Of a stretch of 40,612 nucleotides of DNA, positions 28,960-39,189 are shown piece after piece (the first letter of the stretch is position 1; each line of letters opens with the position of its first letter). The stretch is taken from assembly GCA_008638225.1 (NCBI GenBank), contig VTPP01000011.1, positions 1-40,612 on the forward strand, written 5' to 3'. Origin of the DNA: Pelagibacteraceae bacterium (GTDB lineage Bacteria; Pseudomonadota; Alphaproteobacteria; Pelagibacterales; Pelagibacteraceae). Under the pieces are notes generated by a model. That model ran no database searches. It saw nothing but the letters and a program-made list of their open reading frames with translations, and was not told where the DNA came from. Made by a program: the position numbers and the translations under genes.

Positions 28960-29622
28960 ATGAATTTTTTAAATTCTCTTAAAAATAAATGCAATCATCT
29001 TAAGGATCCTTTTCCACACTGGGAATTTAAGGAGCCACTAACAGATGCGATGATTGATGAAATTTATAACACTGAAATTGATGACCCAGCACGCTACCAA
29101 ATCGATTATGATGGAACCAGGGCTATAGATGGGGGAGATGGAAAATTTAGAGCAGGTATAGCAGATGGAGGCAAAGCCCTTAAGTTTAGATCTTTTTTAG
29201 AAAAGCATAACGCAAAACAATTTCCAGAATTATTAAAACTAGTCCAAGAGCTTCAATCTAAGAATACTCATCAATATGTTGGTTCATTAATTAAAAAAGA
29301 CTTATCCAAATCTTATGTTCGTCTAGAAGTTATTTGTGACAGAAAAGGATTTTGGCTGAAGCCTCATTGCGATATTAAAGAAAAGCTTTTATCTTGTTTG
29401 CTGTTTGTTAATCGCTTTGGTGAGTCGGAGACATTAGGAACCGATTTCTATAATACAAAATTAGAACTGGTAAAAACTGTTCCTTATAAAAATAATTATG
29501 GTTATTTTTTTAGTAGTGATGAGAATAGTTGGCACGGAATGGAGAAGAAAGAAATTAAAAAAGACAGAAGGTGCATTCAAATAAACTACGTAACTTTTAA
29601 AACTGATTGGCCAGTTTTATAA
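28960..29622 (+). CDS. 2-oxoglutarate/Fe(II)-dependent oxygenase-like protein
   Basis: The 220-aa protein shows the double-stranded beta-helix iron triad. His136 and Asp138 are in LKPHCDIKEK, His192 is in SWHGME, and Arg203/Arg204 (KKDRRCIQINYV) is well placed to bind 2-oxoglutarate. The middle segment LLSCLLFVNRFGESETLGTDFY is typical of prolyl-hydroxylase-like 2OG oxygenases. The substrate is unknown; with an ELM1-family, glycosyltransferase-like neighbour, a glycan, lipid or small-metabolite target is as likely as protein. Its stop is 2 bases from the convergent carB stop. The family call is good but the function is open. Confidence 0.8.
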   Translation: MNFLNSLKNKCNHLKDPFPHWEFKEPLTDAMIDEIYNTEIDDPARYQIDYDGTRAIDGGDGKFRAGIADGGKALKFRSFLEKHNAKQFPELLKLVQELQSKNTHQYVGSLIKKDLSKSYVRLEVICDRKGFWLKPHCDIKEKLLSCLLFVNRFGESETLGTDFYNTKLELVKTVPYKNNYGYFFSSDENSWHGMEKKEIKKDRRCIQINYVTFKTDWPVL

Positions 29623-29624
29623 TT

Positions 29625-32600
29625 CTATAAATCCTGAATTGGCGTAATGCCCATTTTTTTATTTTTCATGGAAGTTATAGCTTCTGTACATGCTATGGCG
29701 CCAGCCAATGTAGTAAAATAAGGAATATTATTATTTAAAGCAGATCTTCGAAGAGACTTTGAGTCTTCTATAGATTTTTTTCCTGAGGTTGTGTTAATCA
29801 CAATAGCAATTTTTTTATCATCTAGGTACTCCACAATATGAGGAGATCCTTGAGTAACTTTATTTATTTTTTCACATGCTATACTTTCTTGATTAAGAAT
29901 ATCGGCAGTTCTACCTGTTGCTATTATAGAAAATCCTAAATTGAATAATTTTTTTGCAAAATTTTTAATTAATGGTTTATCCTTATCGTTGACGGAAATG
30001 AAAACAACTCCTTCTTTTGGCAATGTGTTGCCAGCAGAAATTTGACTTTTCGCATAAGCCATTCCAAAATCTAAGTCAATTCCCATAGACTCACCTGTAG
30101 ACTTCATTTCGGGGCCTAATAAAGTGTCAACTTCTGGAAATTTATTAAATGGAAACACAGCTTCTTTGACTGAAAAAGTTTTTAATTTTTTATTTGGAAT
30201 ATTTAAGTCTTTAAGTTTTAAACCAGACATTACTTTTGTTGCAATTTTGGCAACAGAGATATTGGACGCTTTTGAGACAAAGGGTACGGTTCTACTGGCT
30301 CTAGGATTAACTTCAAGTACGTAAATTTTTTTATCTTGTATTGCAAATTGAATATTAATTAAACCAACTACACCAATACTAGTTGCCAGAGTTTTGGTTT
30401 GTTTTTCAATTTCTTCAATAATTTCTTTGGAAAGGGAGTAGGGTGGTATGCAGCAAGCGGAGTCTCCAGAGTGGATTCCAGCTTCTTCAATGTGCTCCAT
30501 AACTCCAGACACGAACACTTCAGATCCATCACAAATAGCATCAACATCTACTTCTATAGCGTCATTTAAGAATCTATCGAGAAGAACAGGATTGTTTCCA
30601 GAAACCATAACCGCCTCCTCTATATAAATTTTAAGCTGTTCATCGTCATGAATAATTTCCATCGCTCTACCCCCGAGTACGTACGAAGGTCTAATCATAA
30701 GCGGATATTTTATTTTTTTTGCAATTTCATAAGCTTCTTCTTTTGATCTTGCCAATCCATTTTCAGCTTGCTTTAAATTAAGTTTCTTTATTAAATTGCT
30801 AAATCTTTCTCTATCTTCCGTTAAATCGATAGAGTCCAAAGAAGTACCAAGTATTGGATAGCCATTGTCATGTATTGCTTTTGCTAATTTTAAAGGAGTT
30901 TGTCCTCCAAACTGAACTATAACTCCTTTTAATATTCCTTTAGAATTTTCTTTTTGTAAAATTTCTAAAACATATTCTTCAATAAGAGGTTCAAAATATA
31001 ATCTATCACTTGTATCATAATCTGTGGATACCGTTTCAGGGTTACAATTAATCATGATTGTTTCGTATCCGATCTCGCTTAAAGCATAACTTGCCTGGCA
31101 ACAGCAGTAGTCAAATTCAATTCCTTGCCCAATTCTGTTAGGACCTCCCCCAATAATTACAATTTTTTCTTTATTGGTAGGGTTTGACTCGCACTCTCTT
31201 GTATCAGAAAGACCGACATCATAGGTTGAGTACATATAAGGTGTTTGCGAACCAAATTCAGCAGCACACGTATCGACTTTTTTGTATACTGGAACAATTC
31301 CAAACTCATTTCTTTTTTTAACAATATCCGATAGAGGCTTTTTGATAAGTGACGATATTTTTTTATCACTAAACCCTACAGATTTTACAAAATTAAAAAA
31401 TTTCTTATTTTCTAGAATATTTTTCTCATTAATTTCTTTTTCTATATTAATAATTTCTTGTACCTGACGCAAAAACCAAGGATCAATTTTTGTTTTTTCA
31501 TAAATTTCATCTATAGGGAAATTCATTCTGAAAGCTTGTGCAACGTACAATATTTTTTGCGGTATGCTTTCTGCCAGTTTTTTTTGCAACTCTTCCTTAG
31601 TTATAGAAATTAAATCCAAACCATCTAATCCTACTTCTAAAGAGACCAATGCTTTTTGAAGGGATTCTTTGAAATTTCTACCAATCGCCATTGTTTCACC
31701 TACCGATTTCATAGCAGTTCCTAATATTGCTTTTGATTTTTGAAATTTTTCAAATGCAAATCTTGGTATTTTAGTTACGACGTAATCAATAGTAGGCTCA
31801 AAAGATGCCGGTGTATTTCCTGTGATATCGTTGGTGATTTCATCTAAAGTGTAACCAATCGCGAGCTTTGCAGCAACTTTTGCAATTGGAAAACCAGTGG
31901 CCTTAGATGCAAGCGCGGAAGAACGAGAAACTCTTGGGTTCATTTCAATAACTATCATTCTTCCATCTTTTGGATTAATAGCGAATTGAACATTAGAACC
32001 ACCTGTTTCAACTCCTATTTTTCTCAAACAGTTAATTGATGCATCCCTCATCACCTGATATTCTTTATCTGTTAAAGTTAAAGCGGGTGCCACCGTCATA
32101 GAGTCTCCGGTATGAATTCCCATTGGATCTATATTTTCAATACTACAAACAATGATGCAGTTATCTTTTTTGTCTCGAACAACTTCCATTTCAAATTCTT
32201 TCCAGCCAACCAAAGACTCTTCAACCAACACTTCATTAGTGGGAGATAATGCTAGGCCGTTTTTAACAATTTTTAAATATTCTTCCTCCGTATTTGCAAC
32301 ACCACCTCCAGTTCCGCCAAGAGTAAATGAAGGTCTTATAATAACTGGTAACTTTATTTCTTTTATAATACCTAGGGCCTGATCAATAGAAGTGCATATT
32401 GCAGATTTTGCCGATTCTAGTCCTATTTCATTCATATGTTTTTTAAACTTCTGTCTATCTTCAGCTCTATCTATTGCTTCTGCATTGGCACCAATTAATT
32501 CTATATTGTATTTTTTTAGTATCCCATTTTTGTGAAGTAACATGGCAGCATTCAATCCTGTCTGCCCACCCATTGTAGGAAGAATTGCATCTGGTTTTTC

Positions 32601-32840
32601 AACTTTAATGATTTCTTCTAGTATTTCAGAAGTGATTGGCTCAATATATGTTTTATCTGCAACATTGGGATCGGTCATAATAGTTGCAGGGTTAGAATTA
32701 ATTAGAATAACTTTATATCCTTCCTCCTTAAGTGCCTTGCAGGCTTGTGTTCCGGAGTAATCAAATTCACAAGCTTGACCTATGACGATTGGACCAGCTC
32801 CAATAATTAGAATTGTTTTAAGATCAATTCTTTTTGGCAT
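29625..32840 (-). CDS. carB: Carbamoyl-phosphate synthase large subunit
   Basis: CarB makes carbamoyl phosphate from bicarbonate, two ATP and ammonia channelled from CarA, feeding arginine and pyrimidine synthesis. The two ATP-grasp halves are visible: [19 protein letters not shown] at the start and the repeat [19 protein letters not shown] past the midpoint. Each half has an allele of MIRPS(F/Y)xLGG and an EVNPR/EMNPR metal site. A C-terminal MGS-like allosteric domain includes [15 protein letters not shown]. The 1071-aa length is canonical. Its ATG lies inside the last codons of carA (17-bp overlap). Confidence 0.99.
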   Translation of the reverse strand: MPKRIDLKTILIIGAGPIVIGQACEFDYSGTQACKALKEEGYKVILINSNPATIMTDPNVADKTYIEPITSEILEEIIKVEKPDAILPTMGGQTGLNAAMLLHKNGILKKYNIELIGANAEAIDRAEDRQKFKKHMNEIGLESAKSAICTSIDQALGIIKEIKLPVIIRPSFTLGGTGGGVANTEEEYLKIVKNGLALSPTNEVLVEESLVGWKEFEMEVVRDKKDNCIIVCSIENIDPMGIHTGDSMTVAPALTLTDKEYQVMRDASINCLRKIGVETGGSNVQFAINPKDGRMIVIEMNPRVSRSSALASKATGFPIAKVAAKLAIGYTLDEITNDITGNTPASFEPTIDYVVTKIPRFAFEKFQKSKAILGTAMKSVGETMAIGRNFKESLQKALVSLEVGLDGLDLISITKEELQKKLAESIPQKILYVAQAFRMNFPIDEIYEKTKIDPWFLRQVQEIINIEKEINEKNILENKKFFNFVKSVGFSDKKISSLIKKPLSDIVKKRNEFGIVPVYKKVDTCAAEFGSQTPYMYSTYDVGLSDTRECESNPTNKEKIVIIGGGPNRIGQGIEFDYCCCQASYALSEIGYETIMINCNPETVSTDYDTSDRLYFEPLIEEYVLEILQKENSKGILKGVIVQFGGQTPLKLAKAIHDNGYPILGTSLDSIDLTEDRERFSNLIKKLNLKQAENGLARSKEEAYEIAKKIKYPLMIRPSYVLGGRAMEIIHDDEQLKIYIEEAVMVSGNNPVLLDRFLNDAIEVDVDAICDGSEVFVSGVMEHIEEAGIHSGDSACCIPPYSLSKEIIEEIEKQTKTLATSIGVVGLINIQFAIQDKKIYVLEVNPRASRTVPFVSKASNISVAKIATKVMSGLKLKDLNIPNKKLKTFSVKEAVFPFNKFPEVDTLLGPEMKSTGESMGIDLDFGMAYAKSQISAGNTLPKEGVVFISVNDKDKPLIKNFAKKLFNLGFSIIATGRTADILNQESIACEKINKVTQGSPHIVEYLDDKKIAIVINTTSGKKSIEDSKSLRRSALNNNIPYFTTLAGAIACTEAITSMKNKKMGITPIQDL

Positions 32841-34017
32841 TTAATTTTATTAATTCTATAAATTGTTTGAATAAATAATTACTATCGTGTGGACCAGGAC
32901 TAGCCTCTGGGTGATATTGCACCGAAAATGCAGGTGCATTTTTTGAAGATATTCCTTCAATACTTCCATCAAACAACGATACGTGAGTTATATCAATGTC
33001 CTTAGGTAAAGTTTGTTTATCAATTTCAAATCCATGATTTTGAGATGTAATTTCAACTTTATTTGATAGTAAATTTTTTACAGGATGATTTGCACCTCTG
33101 TGTCCTTGATGCATTTTTTTGGTATCACAACCCAATGCATGTCCAAGTAATTGATGACCTAAACATATTCCAAAAATAGGTATTTTTTTATTTAAAATAT
33201 TTTGAATACATGATTTTGCAAATTTTGATGTTGCAGCAGGATCCCCTGGACCATTAGATAAAAAAACTCCGTCTGGATTAAGTTTTTTTATAGTTTCATA
33301 ACTAGTGTTGGCTGGAACCACTGTTATTTTACACCCCAAGTTAGAAAAGTTTCTTAAGATATTCTTTTTGATTCCAAAATCGATAGCAACAATATTTAAA
33401 GAATGTTGACTATTTGTTTGGTAGCCAGTTTTTTTGTTCCATAAAGCAACGTCTTCCCATTGATAAATATTTTTAGAACAAACTTGAAGAGTTAGATCAA
33501 GTCCATTTAAGCCTCCCCATTTTTTACACTCTTCTAGATAAAAATTATGTTGGTTAGAATGAGACCTGTCATTGACAATAGTTCCTTTTAAAGCTCCTTT
33601 TTTTCTAATAATATTTGTTAATGCCCTGGTGTCTATGCCGCAAATTCCTACTACATTATTTTTTTTTAACCAATCATCTAAATTTTTTAGCGATCTATAA
33701 TTTGAAGGTTCAGTTATTTCCTTGCTAAAAATTACACCTTTAAGCCAAACTTTATCTGACTCAATGTCCTCTAAATTGGTACCGACATTTCCAATATGAG
33801 GAAAAGTAAAATTAATAATTTGATCAGCATAAGATGGGTCAGTAATTATTTCTTGATATCCTGTCATAGAAGTATTGAAACAAACTTCTCCCACAGAATA
33901 AGATTCCGCTCCAAGACCAAATCCTTCAAAGACTGTTCCATCTTCTAGAATTAAAATACCTGTGGATTGTTGATTATTTAAATATTCAGAACCTGCAATA
34001 ACTTCTTTATTTAACAA
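32824..34017 (-). CDS. carA: Carbamoyl-phosphate synthase small subunit
   Basis: CarA is the glutamine amidotransferase that supplies ammonia to CarB. The N-terminal domain has [19 protein letters not shown] and [17 protein letters not shown]. The class I amidotransferase domain has the FLSNGPGDP loop, the nucleophile in [13 protein letters not shown], and the His-Glu pair in [11 protein letters not shown]. The start is TTG at 34017: an in-frame TGA lies four codons upstream and no ATG or GTG occurs before the conserved N-terminus, so this non-ATG start is close to forced. Length 397 aa. Confidence 0.98.
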   Translation of the reverse strand: MLNKEVIAGSEYLNNQQSTGILILEDGTVFEGFGLGAESYSVGEVCFNTSMTGYQEIITDPSYADQIINFTFPHIGNVGTNLEDIESDKVWLKGVIFSKEITEPSNYRSLKNLDDWLKKNNVVGICGIDTRALTNIIRKKGALKGTIVNDRSHSNQHNFYLEECKKWGGLNGLDLTLQVCSKNIYQWEDVALWNKKTGYQTNSQHSLNIVAIDFGIKKNILRNFSNLGCKITVVPANTSYETIKKLNPDGVFLSNGPGDPAATSKFAKSCIQNILNKKIPIFGICLGHQLLGHALGCDTKKMHQGHRGANHPVKNLLSNKVEITSQNHGFEIDKQTLPKDIDITHVSLFDGSIEGISSKNAPAFSVQYHPEASPGPHDSNYLFKQFIELIKLNAKKN

Positions 34018-34067
34018 AAATACAACTCATGGGTTAAAGAATCATTTGCTTAAAAAAACTTTGGCGG

Positions 34068-34096
34068 AACATATGAAAAAGACTTAAACTCGTCAA
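34068..34096 (-). promoter_or_regulatory. Putative sigma70 promoter for carAB
   Basis: On the minus strand TTGACG (34096-34091, five of six consensus bases) is followed by a 17-base spacer and TATGTT (34073-34068, four of six). This would give a short leader of roughly 40-45 bases before the carA TTG. It lies in the 110-bp space shared with divergent yqeY. I see no hairpin or leader peptide that would indicate attenuation. Confidence 0.5.
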
Positions 34097-34127
34097 GCAA
34101 CTAAAGTAAAATAATGTATAAAAAACC

Positions 34128-34589
34128 ATGTCCAAACTATTTGAAAAAATAAACCTTTCTTTAAACGAATCCATCAAGAAAAAAGAAGCTGATAGAGTTT
34201 TGACTCTTAGATCTATTGTCTCACAAAAAAAAGATAAAGAAATCGAGTTGAGAGCAACTGATCAAAAAGAAATTTTAGATTCTGATGTTGTTAATATTTT
34301 AAACAAGATGATGAAGCAAAGAAAAGAATCTATAGAAATGTATGAAAAAGGAAATAGAGGAGATTTAGCAGATAAAGAAAAATTTGAGATTAGCGTAATA
34401 GAAGAGTTTTTGCCCAAACAAATGAGTGATGATGAAATTGTCAAATCTTGCAAAGAAGCCATAACTGAGTCCCAAGCTCAGAGTATTAAGGATATGGGCA
34501 AGGCAATGAAAATACTGAAAGACAAATACTTGGGAACAATGGATTTTGCAAAAGCTGGAAAAATTTTGAAAGATCAACTCCACGGATGA
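34128..34589 (+). CDS. GatB/YqeY domain protein
   Basis: This 153-aa protein matches the stand-alone YqeY family, related to the C-terminal tRNA-binding tail domain of GatB. The block VLTLRSIVSQKKDKEIE is followed by ILNKMMKQRKESIEMYEKGNR, then EEFLPKQMSDDEI and a C-terminal MGKAMKILKDKYLGTMDFAK helix pair. Its molecular role is not well defined. Its stop overlaps the dnaG start (ATGA). Placement before dnaG and rpoD is the familiar alphaproteobacterial macromolecular-synthesis layout with yqeY in place of rpsU. Confidence 0.93.
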   Translation: MSKLFEKINLSLNESIKKKEADRVLTLRSIVSQKKDKEIELRATDQKEILDSDVVNILNKMMKQRKESIEMYEKGNRGDLADKEKFEISVIEEFLPKQMSDDEIVKSCKEAITESQAQSIKDMGKAMKILKDKYLGTMDFAKAGKILKDQLHG

Positions 34590-36346
34590 TGAAGTACCCA
34601 AGATCATACCTTGAAGAAATAAATCAAAGATTAAAAGTATCCGATATAGTTGGCTCCGTAGTTAAGTTAACGAAAAGGGGAAAAGAATTTGTAGGATTGT
34701 CTCCATTTACAAATGAAAAAACACCATCTTTTACTGTTAACGACGAGAAAGGTTTTTATCATTGTTTTAGCAGTGGAGAACACGGTGGTATATTTGACTT
34801 TTTAGTTAAAATTGAAAAACTCACCTTTGGAGACGCAGTTAGAAAACTAGCAGCAAAAGCTGGAATGCAAGAATACAAGTTTTCTCAAACTAATATTGAG
34901 CAAGAAAAAAAAATAAAAAGATCAGAAAAGCTTTTTCAGTTATTTTTTAATTATTGCTATAAAAATTTATTTACAGAAGAAAATAAAAATCACCTTGATT
35001 ATCTTACTAATAGATCTTTAAAAAAAACTACCATTGATTTTTTTCAAATTGGTTTTTGTGATGACAGCAATAAAGCAAGTGATCATTTTTTAAAGCTTGG
35101 GTATTCTCAGCAAGAACTTATTGAAACTGGGCTATTTTATTTAAATGAACAAAAAAAAACATTAGTAGCAAGATTTAAAAATAGAATTATTTTTCCAATA
35201 AAAAATTTATTCGGAGAGTTCATAGGATGCGGAGGCAGAACGGTTCTTTCTTCCGTTCCCGCAAAATACATTAATTCACCAGAGACAATTTTTTTTAAAA
35301 AAGGAAATAATTTATATAATTTTAACAATGCTAAAAATGAAAATAAAAACCAAGATTATCTCTTAATAGTTGAGGGCTATATGGACGTTGTTAGCCTCTA
35401 CAATCAGGATATCAAAAATGTGTGCGCATCACTTGGGACAGCTATTACAGATAATCAGATTAATTTAGCGTGGAGAAATTTTAAAAATATTATCATTTGC
35501 TTTGATGGAGATAGCAGTGGTTTTGCAGCAGCCTACCGAGCGGCAGAAAAATTAATACGAATATCAAAACCAAATCATACAGTTTCTTTTATGATTATGC
35601 CTCAAGGACTAGATCCGGATGATTATGTTAATAAATTTGGAAAAGATGGTTTTGTTCAATTAATCAATAGAAAAAAAGACATAACCGAATTTGTATTTGA
35701 ATATAGCGCAAGACAATTAAAAAATCATAGTCCCTCTTCCTTGGCCGAACTGGAAAAAAAATTGATGGACACTGCTGATACTATAGAAGACCCTATCATA
35801 AAAAAATATTATAGAAATTTTTTTAAAAATAAAATCTTTGAAAATTTAATAAAAAAAAATAAAAATAAGCAAAGCAAGTTTCAAATTGCCAGCACCTTTG
35901 ATTTAAATAGATTGGAAATGTCGGAGTTAGAAATTAAAGAGTTTTCACTATGCCAATTACTAATTAAGTTTCCAGAATTTTCAGCAAAACACATAGAAAA
36001 AATATCAGAAGTTAATTTAAACTTGGATCTAACAAAAAATATCAAATCTAAAATTATAGATGTTTTGATTGGTAATCAGCATTTCAATTTTAATCAAATC
36101 AATGAATATTTGGCCTCACAAAAGATTAAGAATATTGATTTATTTTTCAAGTTTTCCAGTACTAACACGTTAATGGACGATGTTGATTTTGCAACCTTTG
36201 TTAACTTAGTTGATGATTATGAGATTCAATTAGAAAGAATTCGCAAATCTAAAAAAATAGAAGAATTAGAAAATTCATTTTCTACGAATATGAATGAACA
36301 AGCTTTAAATGAGTTAATTTCATTGAAAAATAGCAATAATCTGTAA
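34586..36346 (+). CDS. dnaG: DNA primase with degenerate zinc-binding domain
   Basis: DnaG synthesises RNA primers for replication. The N-terminal domain is recognisable (RGKEFVGLSPF, EKTPSFTVNDEKGFYHCF, GGIFDFL). Of the usual Cys-x2-His...Cys-x2-Cys zinc ligands, Ser39, Thr42 and Ser63 replace three, leaving only Cys60. The polymerase core has FPIKNLFGEFIGCGGR, and the TOPRIM metal centre is intact with LIVEGYMDVVSL and IICFDGDSSG, followed by MPQGLDPDDYV. A helical C-terminal domain for DnaB contact completes 586 aa. Two adjacent ATGs (34586, 34589) are possible starts. rpoD follows 52 bases later. Confidence 0.97.
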   Translation: MMKYPRSYLEEINQRLKVSDIVGSVVKLTKRGKEFVGLSPFTNEKTPSFTVNDEKGFYHCFSSGEHGGIFDFLVKIEKLTFGDAVRKLAAKAGMQEYKFSQTNIEQEKKIKRSEKLFQLFFNYCYKNLFTEENKNHLDYLTNRSLKKTTIDFFQIGFCDDSNKASDHFLKLGYSQQELIETGLFYLNEQKKTLVARFKNRIIFPIKNLFGEFIGCGGRTVLSSVPAKYINSPETIFFKKGNNLYNFNNAKNENKNQDYLLIVEGYMDVVSLYNQDIKNVCASLGTAITDNQINLAWRNFKNIIICFDGDSSGFAAAYRAAEKLIRISKPNHTVSFMIMPQGLDPDDYVNKFGKDGFVQLINRKKDITEFVFEYSARQLKNHSPSSLAELEKKLMDTADTIEDPIIKKYYRNFFKNKIFENLIKKNKNKQSKFQIASTFDLNRLEMSELEIKEFSLCQLLIKFPEFSAKHIEKISEVNLNLDLTKNIKSKIIDVLIGNQHFNFNQINEYLASQKIKNIDLFFKFSSTNTLMDDVDFATFVNLVDDYEIQLERIRKSKKIEELENSFSTNMNEQALNELISLKNSNNL

Positions 36347-36398
36347 ATTTAGTTGTTCAAATTTTCAAAAAAAAATATAAGTTCTCACTGGTTTTAAA

Positions 36399-38267
36399 GT
36401 GGAAAAATTAATATCCAAATCATTTGAAAGATTAATAGAAAAGGGCCTTAACAGGGGCTTCATTACCTATGAGGAATTACAAAAATCTCTAGGTAAAAGA
36501 AATGCTAATGTTGAAAGCTTAGAAAAATCAGTCCTACACATATTTGATCAAGCAATTACTTTTGTAAAAAAGAAATCTGATTTTAAAGTTAAAAAAACAG
36601 AAGCAGAAACTGCCAAACAGCCTCGAAATCAGGAAAGAAGCGATGATCCTATTCGTATGTATTTACGAGAAATGGGCGGAGTTGAATTATTGTCCAGAGA
36701 AGGAGAGATCGCAATCGCAAAAAGAATTGAATCTGGAAAATATGTAATGGTAAGCTCACTTTCTGAGAGTCCCGTAACCGCTAAGAAAATATTTGAATGG
36801 GAAAATAAATTAATAAATAATGAAATGTTAGTCAGAGATATTATTGATCTTGATACTAACTTTTTAGATGATGATAAGTTAGCAAAATCGATAAAGGAAA
36901 AAGCAAAAAAAGAAGCCAAAGAAGCAAGGCCAGATAAAAAAAATGATAAAGATCAAAACGAGGAAACAACCACAGAAGTTGCAGATGATGATGAGGATGA
37001 ATACAATATTTCTCTAGCGTCATTAGAGATTGAATTAAAACCAAAAATTCTCAAAACTTTTGCTAATATTTCTAAAAATTATAAAAAATTAATTGCGTAT
37101 CAAAACGAAAGTCTAGAATCGATACTAAAAGGAGAAAAATTTAGCGATAGTAAGAAAAAAAATTACGAAAAAATTAAAAAAGAAATCATGGAAGAAATGC
37201 TTGGTTTGCAATTTAACCAAGTCACCCAAGAAGATTTGGTTAGTTTAAATTATAATGAAAATAAAAAAGCTATTAACCTAGACGGTGATTTAATGCGTGC
37301 TGCTCTTAAATATAATATTTCAAGAGATGATTTTATCAAATATTACGTTGGTAATGAATTAAATCCAAATTTTGAGTCTTTCTTAAGTGGAGATAAAAAT
37401 TGGTCCAAGTTTTTTAAAAACGAGCAAAGATTATTCAAAGAATCTCGTGAAAAATTAATAAAATTAAGTCGGGAAATTGGAATTTCTATTTCTGATTTTA
37501 AAATTTTAGTAAATAAAATTAAAAAAGGAGAACGAGAATCTAGAATAGCTAAAAAAGAAATGATCGAAGCTAATTTGAGATTGGTTATTTCTATAGCTAA
37601 AAAATATACAAACCGTGGTTTGCAATTTTTAGATTTAATTCAAGAAGGAAATATCGGTCTTATGAAGGCTGTAGATAAATTCGAATACAGAAGAGGATAT
37701 AAATTTTCTACTTACGCAACATGGTGGATTAGACAAGCTATAACAAGATCTATTGCAGATCAGGCAAGAACAATCAGAATCCCTGTGCATATGATTGAGA
37801 CTATCAATAAAATAGTTAGAACTTCTAGACAAATGATGAGTGAGTATGGAAGAGAACCTACACCAGAAGAATTATCTAAAAAATTAGCAATGCCATTAGA
37901 AAAAGTTAGAAAAGTTCTTAAAATTGCAAAAGAACCTATCTCTTTAGAAACCCCAGTAGGAGATGAAGACGATAGTAGTCTTGGTGATTTTATTGAAGAC
38001 ACAAATGCCTTAATTCCTGTAGACGCAGCAATTCAAACAGGCTTAAAAAACTCTACAACTAAAGTATTAGCAACTCTAACACCAAGAGAAGAGAGAGTTT
38101 TAAGAATGCGATTTGGAATTGGAATGAATACCGATCATACTTTAGAAGAGGTGGGTCAACAGTTTTCAGTTACTAGAGAACGTATAAGGCAGATTGAAGC
38201 AAAAGCATTAAGAAAATTGAAACATCCAAGTAGGTCAAGACAGCTAAAAAGTTTCTTGGATAACTAA
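36399..38267 (+). CDS. rpoD: Primary sigma factor RpoD (sigma70)
   Basis: This is the housekeeping sigma factor. Region 1.1 ([21 protein letters not shown]) starts the protein. Region 1.2 is [22 protein letters not shown] large acidic, Lys/Glu-rich non-conserved region with DDDEDE follows. Region 2 is [20 protein letters not shown] to [17 protein letters not shown], region 3 is [13 protein letters not shown], and region 4.2 is [20 protein letters not shown]. The start is GTG at 36399: an in-frame TAA lies seven codons upstream (36378) and no ATG occurs before region 1.2. The 622-aa length is typical of alphaproteobacterial RpoD. Confidence 0.99.
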   Translation: MEKLISKSFERLIEKGLNRGFITYEELQKSLGKRNANVESLEKSVLHIFDQAITFVKKKSDFKVKKTEAETAKQPRNQERSDDPIRMYLREMGGVELLSREGEIAIAKRIESGKYVMVSSLSESPVTAKKIFEWENKLINNEMLVRDIIDLDTNFLDDDKLAKSIKEKAKKEAKEARPDKKNDKDQNEETTTEVADDDEDEYNISLASLEIELKPKILKTFANISKNYKKLIAYQNESLESILKGEKFSDSKKKNYEKIKKEIMEEMLGLQFNQVTQEDLVSLNYNENKKAINLDGDLMRAALKYNISRDDFIKYYVGNELNPNFESFLSGDKNWSKFFKNEQRLFKESREKLIKLSREIGISISDFKILVNKIKKGERESRIAKKEMIEANLRLVISIAKKYTNRGLQFLDLIQEGNIGLMKAVDKFEYRRGYKFSTYATWWIRQAITRSIADQARTIRIPVHMIETINKIVRTSRQMMSEYGREPTPEELSKKLAMPLEKVRKVLKIAKEPISLETPVGDEDDSSLGDFIEDTNALIPVDAAIQTGLKNSTTKVLATLTPREERVLRMRFGIGMNTDHTLEEVGQQFSVTRERIRQIEAKALRKLKHPSRSRQLKSFLDN

Positions 38268-38291
38268 TCTATTTTTCTTTTATTTAATAGG

Positions 38292-38300
38292 TGGTATACA
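38292..38300 (+). promoter_or_regulatory. Possible extended -10 promoter for tRNA-Ile2
   Basis: TGGTATACA lies 9 bases before the mature tRNA 5' end. It fits the TGnTATAAT extended -10 pattern (TATACA matches four of six), with no recognisable -35 at 17 bases. It would allow tRNA transcription independent of rpoD, although read-through from rpoD (42-bp gap) is an equal possibility. Confidence 0.3.
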
Positions 38301-38309
38301 AAAAATTAA

Positions 38310-38386
38310 GGGCCTGTAGCTCAGTTGGTTAGAGCCCCCCGCTCATAACGGGGTTGTCCGGGGTTCAAATCCCTGCGGGCCCACCA
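38310..38386 (+). tRNA. tRNA with CAT anticodon, probably tRNA-Ile2 (lysidine-modified)
   Basis: A complete cloverleaf is visible. The acceptor is GGGCCTG/CGGGCCC with one T-G wobble. The D stem is GCTC/GAGC. The anticodon stem CCCCG/CGGGG closes the loop CTCATAA with anticodon CAT at 38344-38346. The T stem is CGGGG/CCCTG, the discriminator is A and CCA is encoded. A paired G1-C72 excludes initiator tRNA-fMet. Pairs C4-G69 and C5-G68 match the positive determinants reported for E. coli TilS on tRNA-Ile2, whereas E. coli elongator tRNA-Met has U-A and A-U there. I therefore favour tRNA-Ile(k2CAU); elongator Met remains possible. Confidence 0.9.
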
Positions 38387-38558
38387 AATTCAATATTTAT
38401 TTGCAAACTTCTTAATACTTTTTGCGTTTCATATTAACCAAAATATTACATCGGCAGATAAATAGATAAAATGTAATTAGATTATGAACAAACTTTTCCT
38501 AATTATTTTATAATTACTTATGAACTTAGATATCTGTAAGTAGCAAAAGAAGCGTTAC
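38387..38558. other. 172-bp non-coding spacer between tRNA-Ile2 and mlaC
   Basis: This is the longest gene-free stretch in the window. It is AT-rich and holds an imperfect inverted repeat (TAATTAG at 38474-38480 against CTAATTA at 38499-38505, with TAATTAC again at 38511-38517) and a near-palindrome centred on AGATATCT at about 38530. Neither has a GC-rich stem or a following T-run that would mark an intrinsic terminator. The only plus-strand ATG frame here that looks leader-like is 9 codons long and is probably chance. Confidence 0.5.
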
Positions 38559-39149
38559 TTAATTTTTAGTTATATATTCTTTTAAGTTTTCAATTAAGGC
38601 TTCAAATCCCTTATTTCCAATGATCGAGGCAAATTCTTCTCTTTGTGTCCTTGCTAAGCTTAAGCCTTCTACTACTAAATCTCTTATTGTTAGCTTGCCG
38701 TTTATTAAGAACACTCTCCAATCAACCAAAATTTCTTGCTTATCTTTCGCATTAGTAATTTTTGAATTCACCAAAACATAAATATCACTTATTTTTTTTG
38801 ATCCAGTAACTGTAACATCCTGGTCTGAATAATCTTTAAGTTTGCTTGATATATTTTTAGAAAAATAAACTTTAAATATTTTTACAAATTCTGAAATTTG
38901 TTTTTCAGATAATTTTTTAGCCTCCTCTCCCAAAGTAAACTTAGCCAAGCCCTCCACATCCACAGCATTCAGTGCAAGATTTTCTAATTGCTGTCTCTTT
39001 TGTTGATCATTTAATTTTGTATCTAGTAAAATAGATTTAGCTTTAGTCGTTGTTTCCATGACAAATGTTTCAGCATCTTTTTCAAGAGCAACAACACTAC
39101 TAGAAATTATTGATATTATTAAAAATAAAATAAAAGCAATATTTTTCAT
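38559..39149 (-). CDS. mlaC: MlaC/Ttg2D-family phospholipid-binding protein
   Basis: This periplasmic carrier shuttles phospholipids between the outer-membrane MlaA complex and the inner-membrane MlaFEDB transporter. The 196-aa protein has a cleavable signal peptide (about residues 1-21). The MlaC core includes VDVEGLAKFTLGE, FVKIFKVYFSKNISSKL, VDWRVFLINGKLTIRDLVVEGLSLA and QREEFASII, the conserved C-terminal helix region. It is downstream of mlaA on the same strand with a 40-bp gap. No mlaD, E, F or B gene is in the window. Confidence 0.93.
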   Translation of the reverse strand: MKNIAFILFLIISIISSSVVALEKDAETFVMETTTKAKSILLDTKLNDQQKRQQLENLALNAVDVEGLAKFTLGEEAKKLSEKQISEFVKIFKVYFSKNISSKLKDYSDQDVTVTGSKKISDIYVLVNSKITNAKDKQEILVDWRVFLINGKLTIRDLVVEGLSLARTQREEFASIIGNKGFEALIENLKEYITKN

Positions 39150-39189
39150 TAAATTTATTATTTTAGATTTCGACCTAAAGTCTTTTCAT

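Noticed and set aside
34018..34127. A riboswitch, leader peptide or attenuator upstream of carA
   Set aside because: The carA leader predicted from the promoter is only about 40-45 bases, with no stable stem, no arginine-rich mini-ORF and no T-run.
38310..38386. Initiator tRNA-fMet
   Set aside because: Initiator tRNAs have an unpaired first acceptor position and a GGG/CCC anticodon stem next to the loop; this one has a paired G1-C72 and a CCCCG/CGGGG stem.
38387..38558. A small RNA or terminator after tRNA-Ile2
   Set aside because: The inverted repeats are short and pure A/T with no T-tract. There is no recognisable RNA family motif, and such repeats are expected by chance at this base composition.
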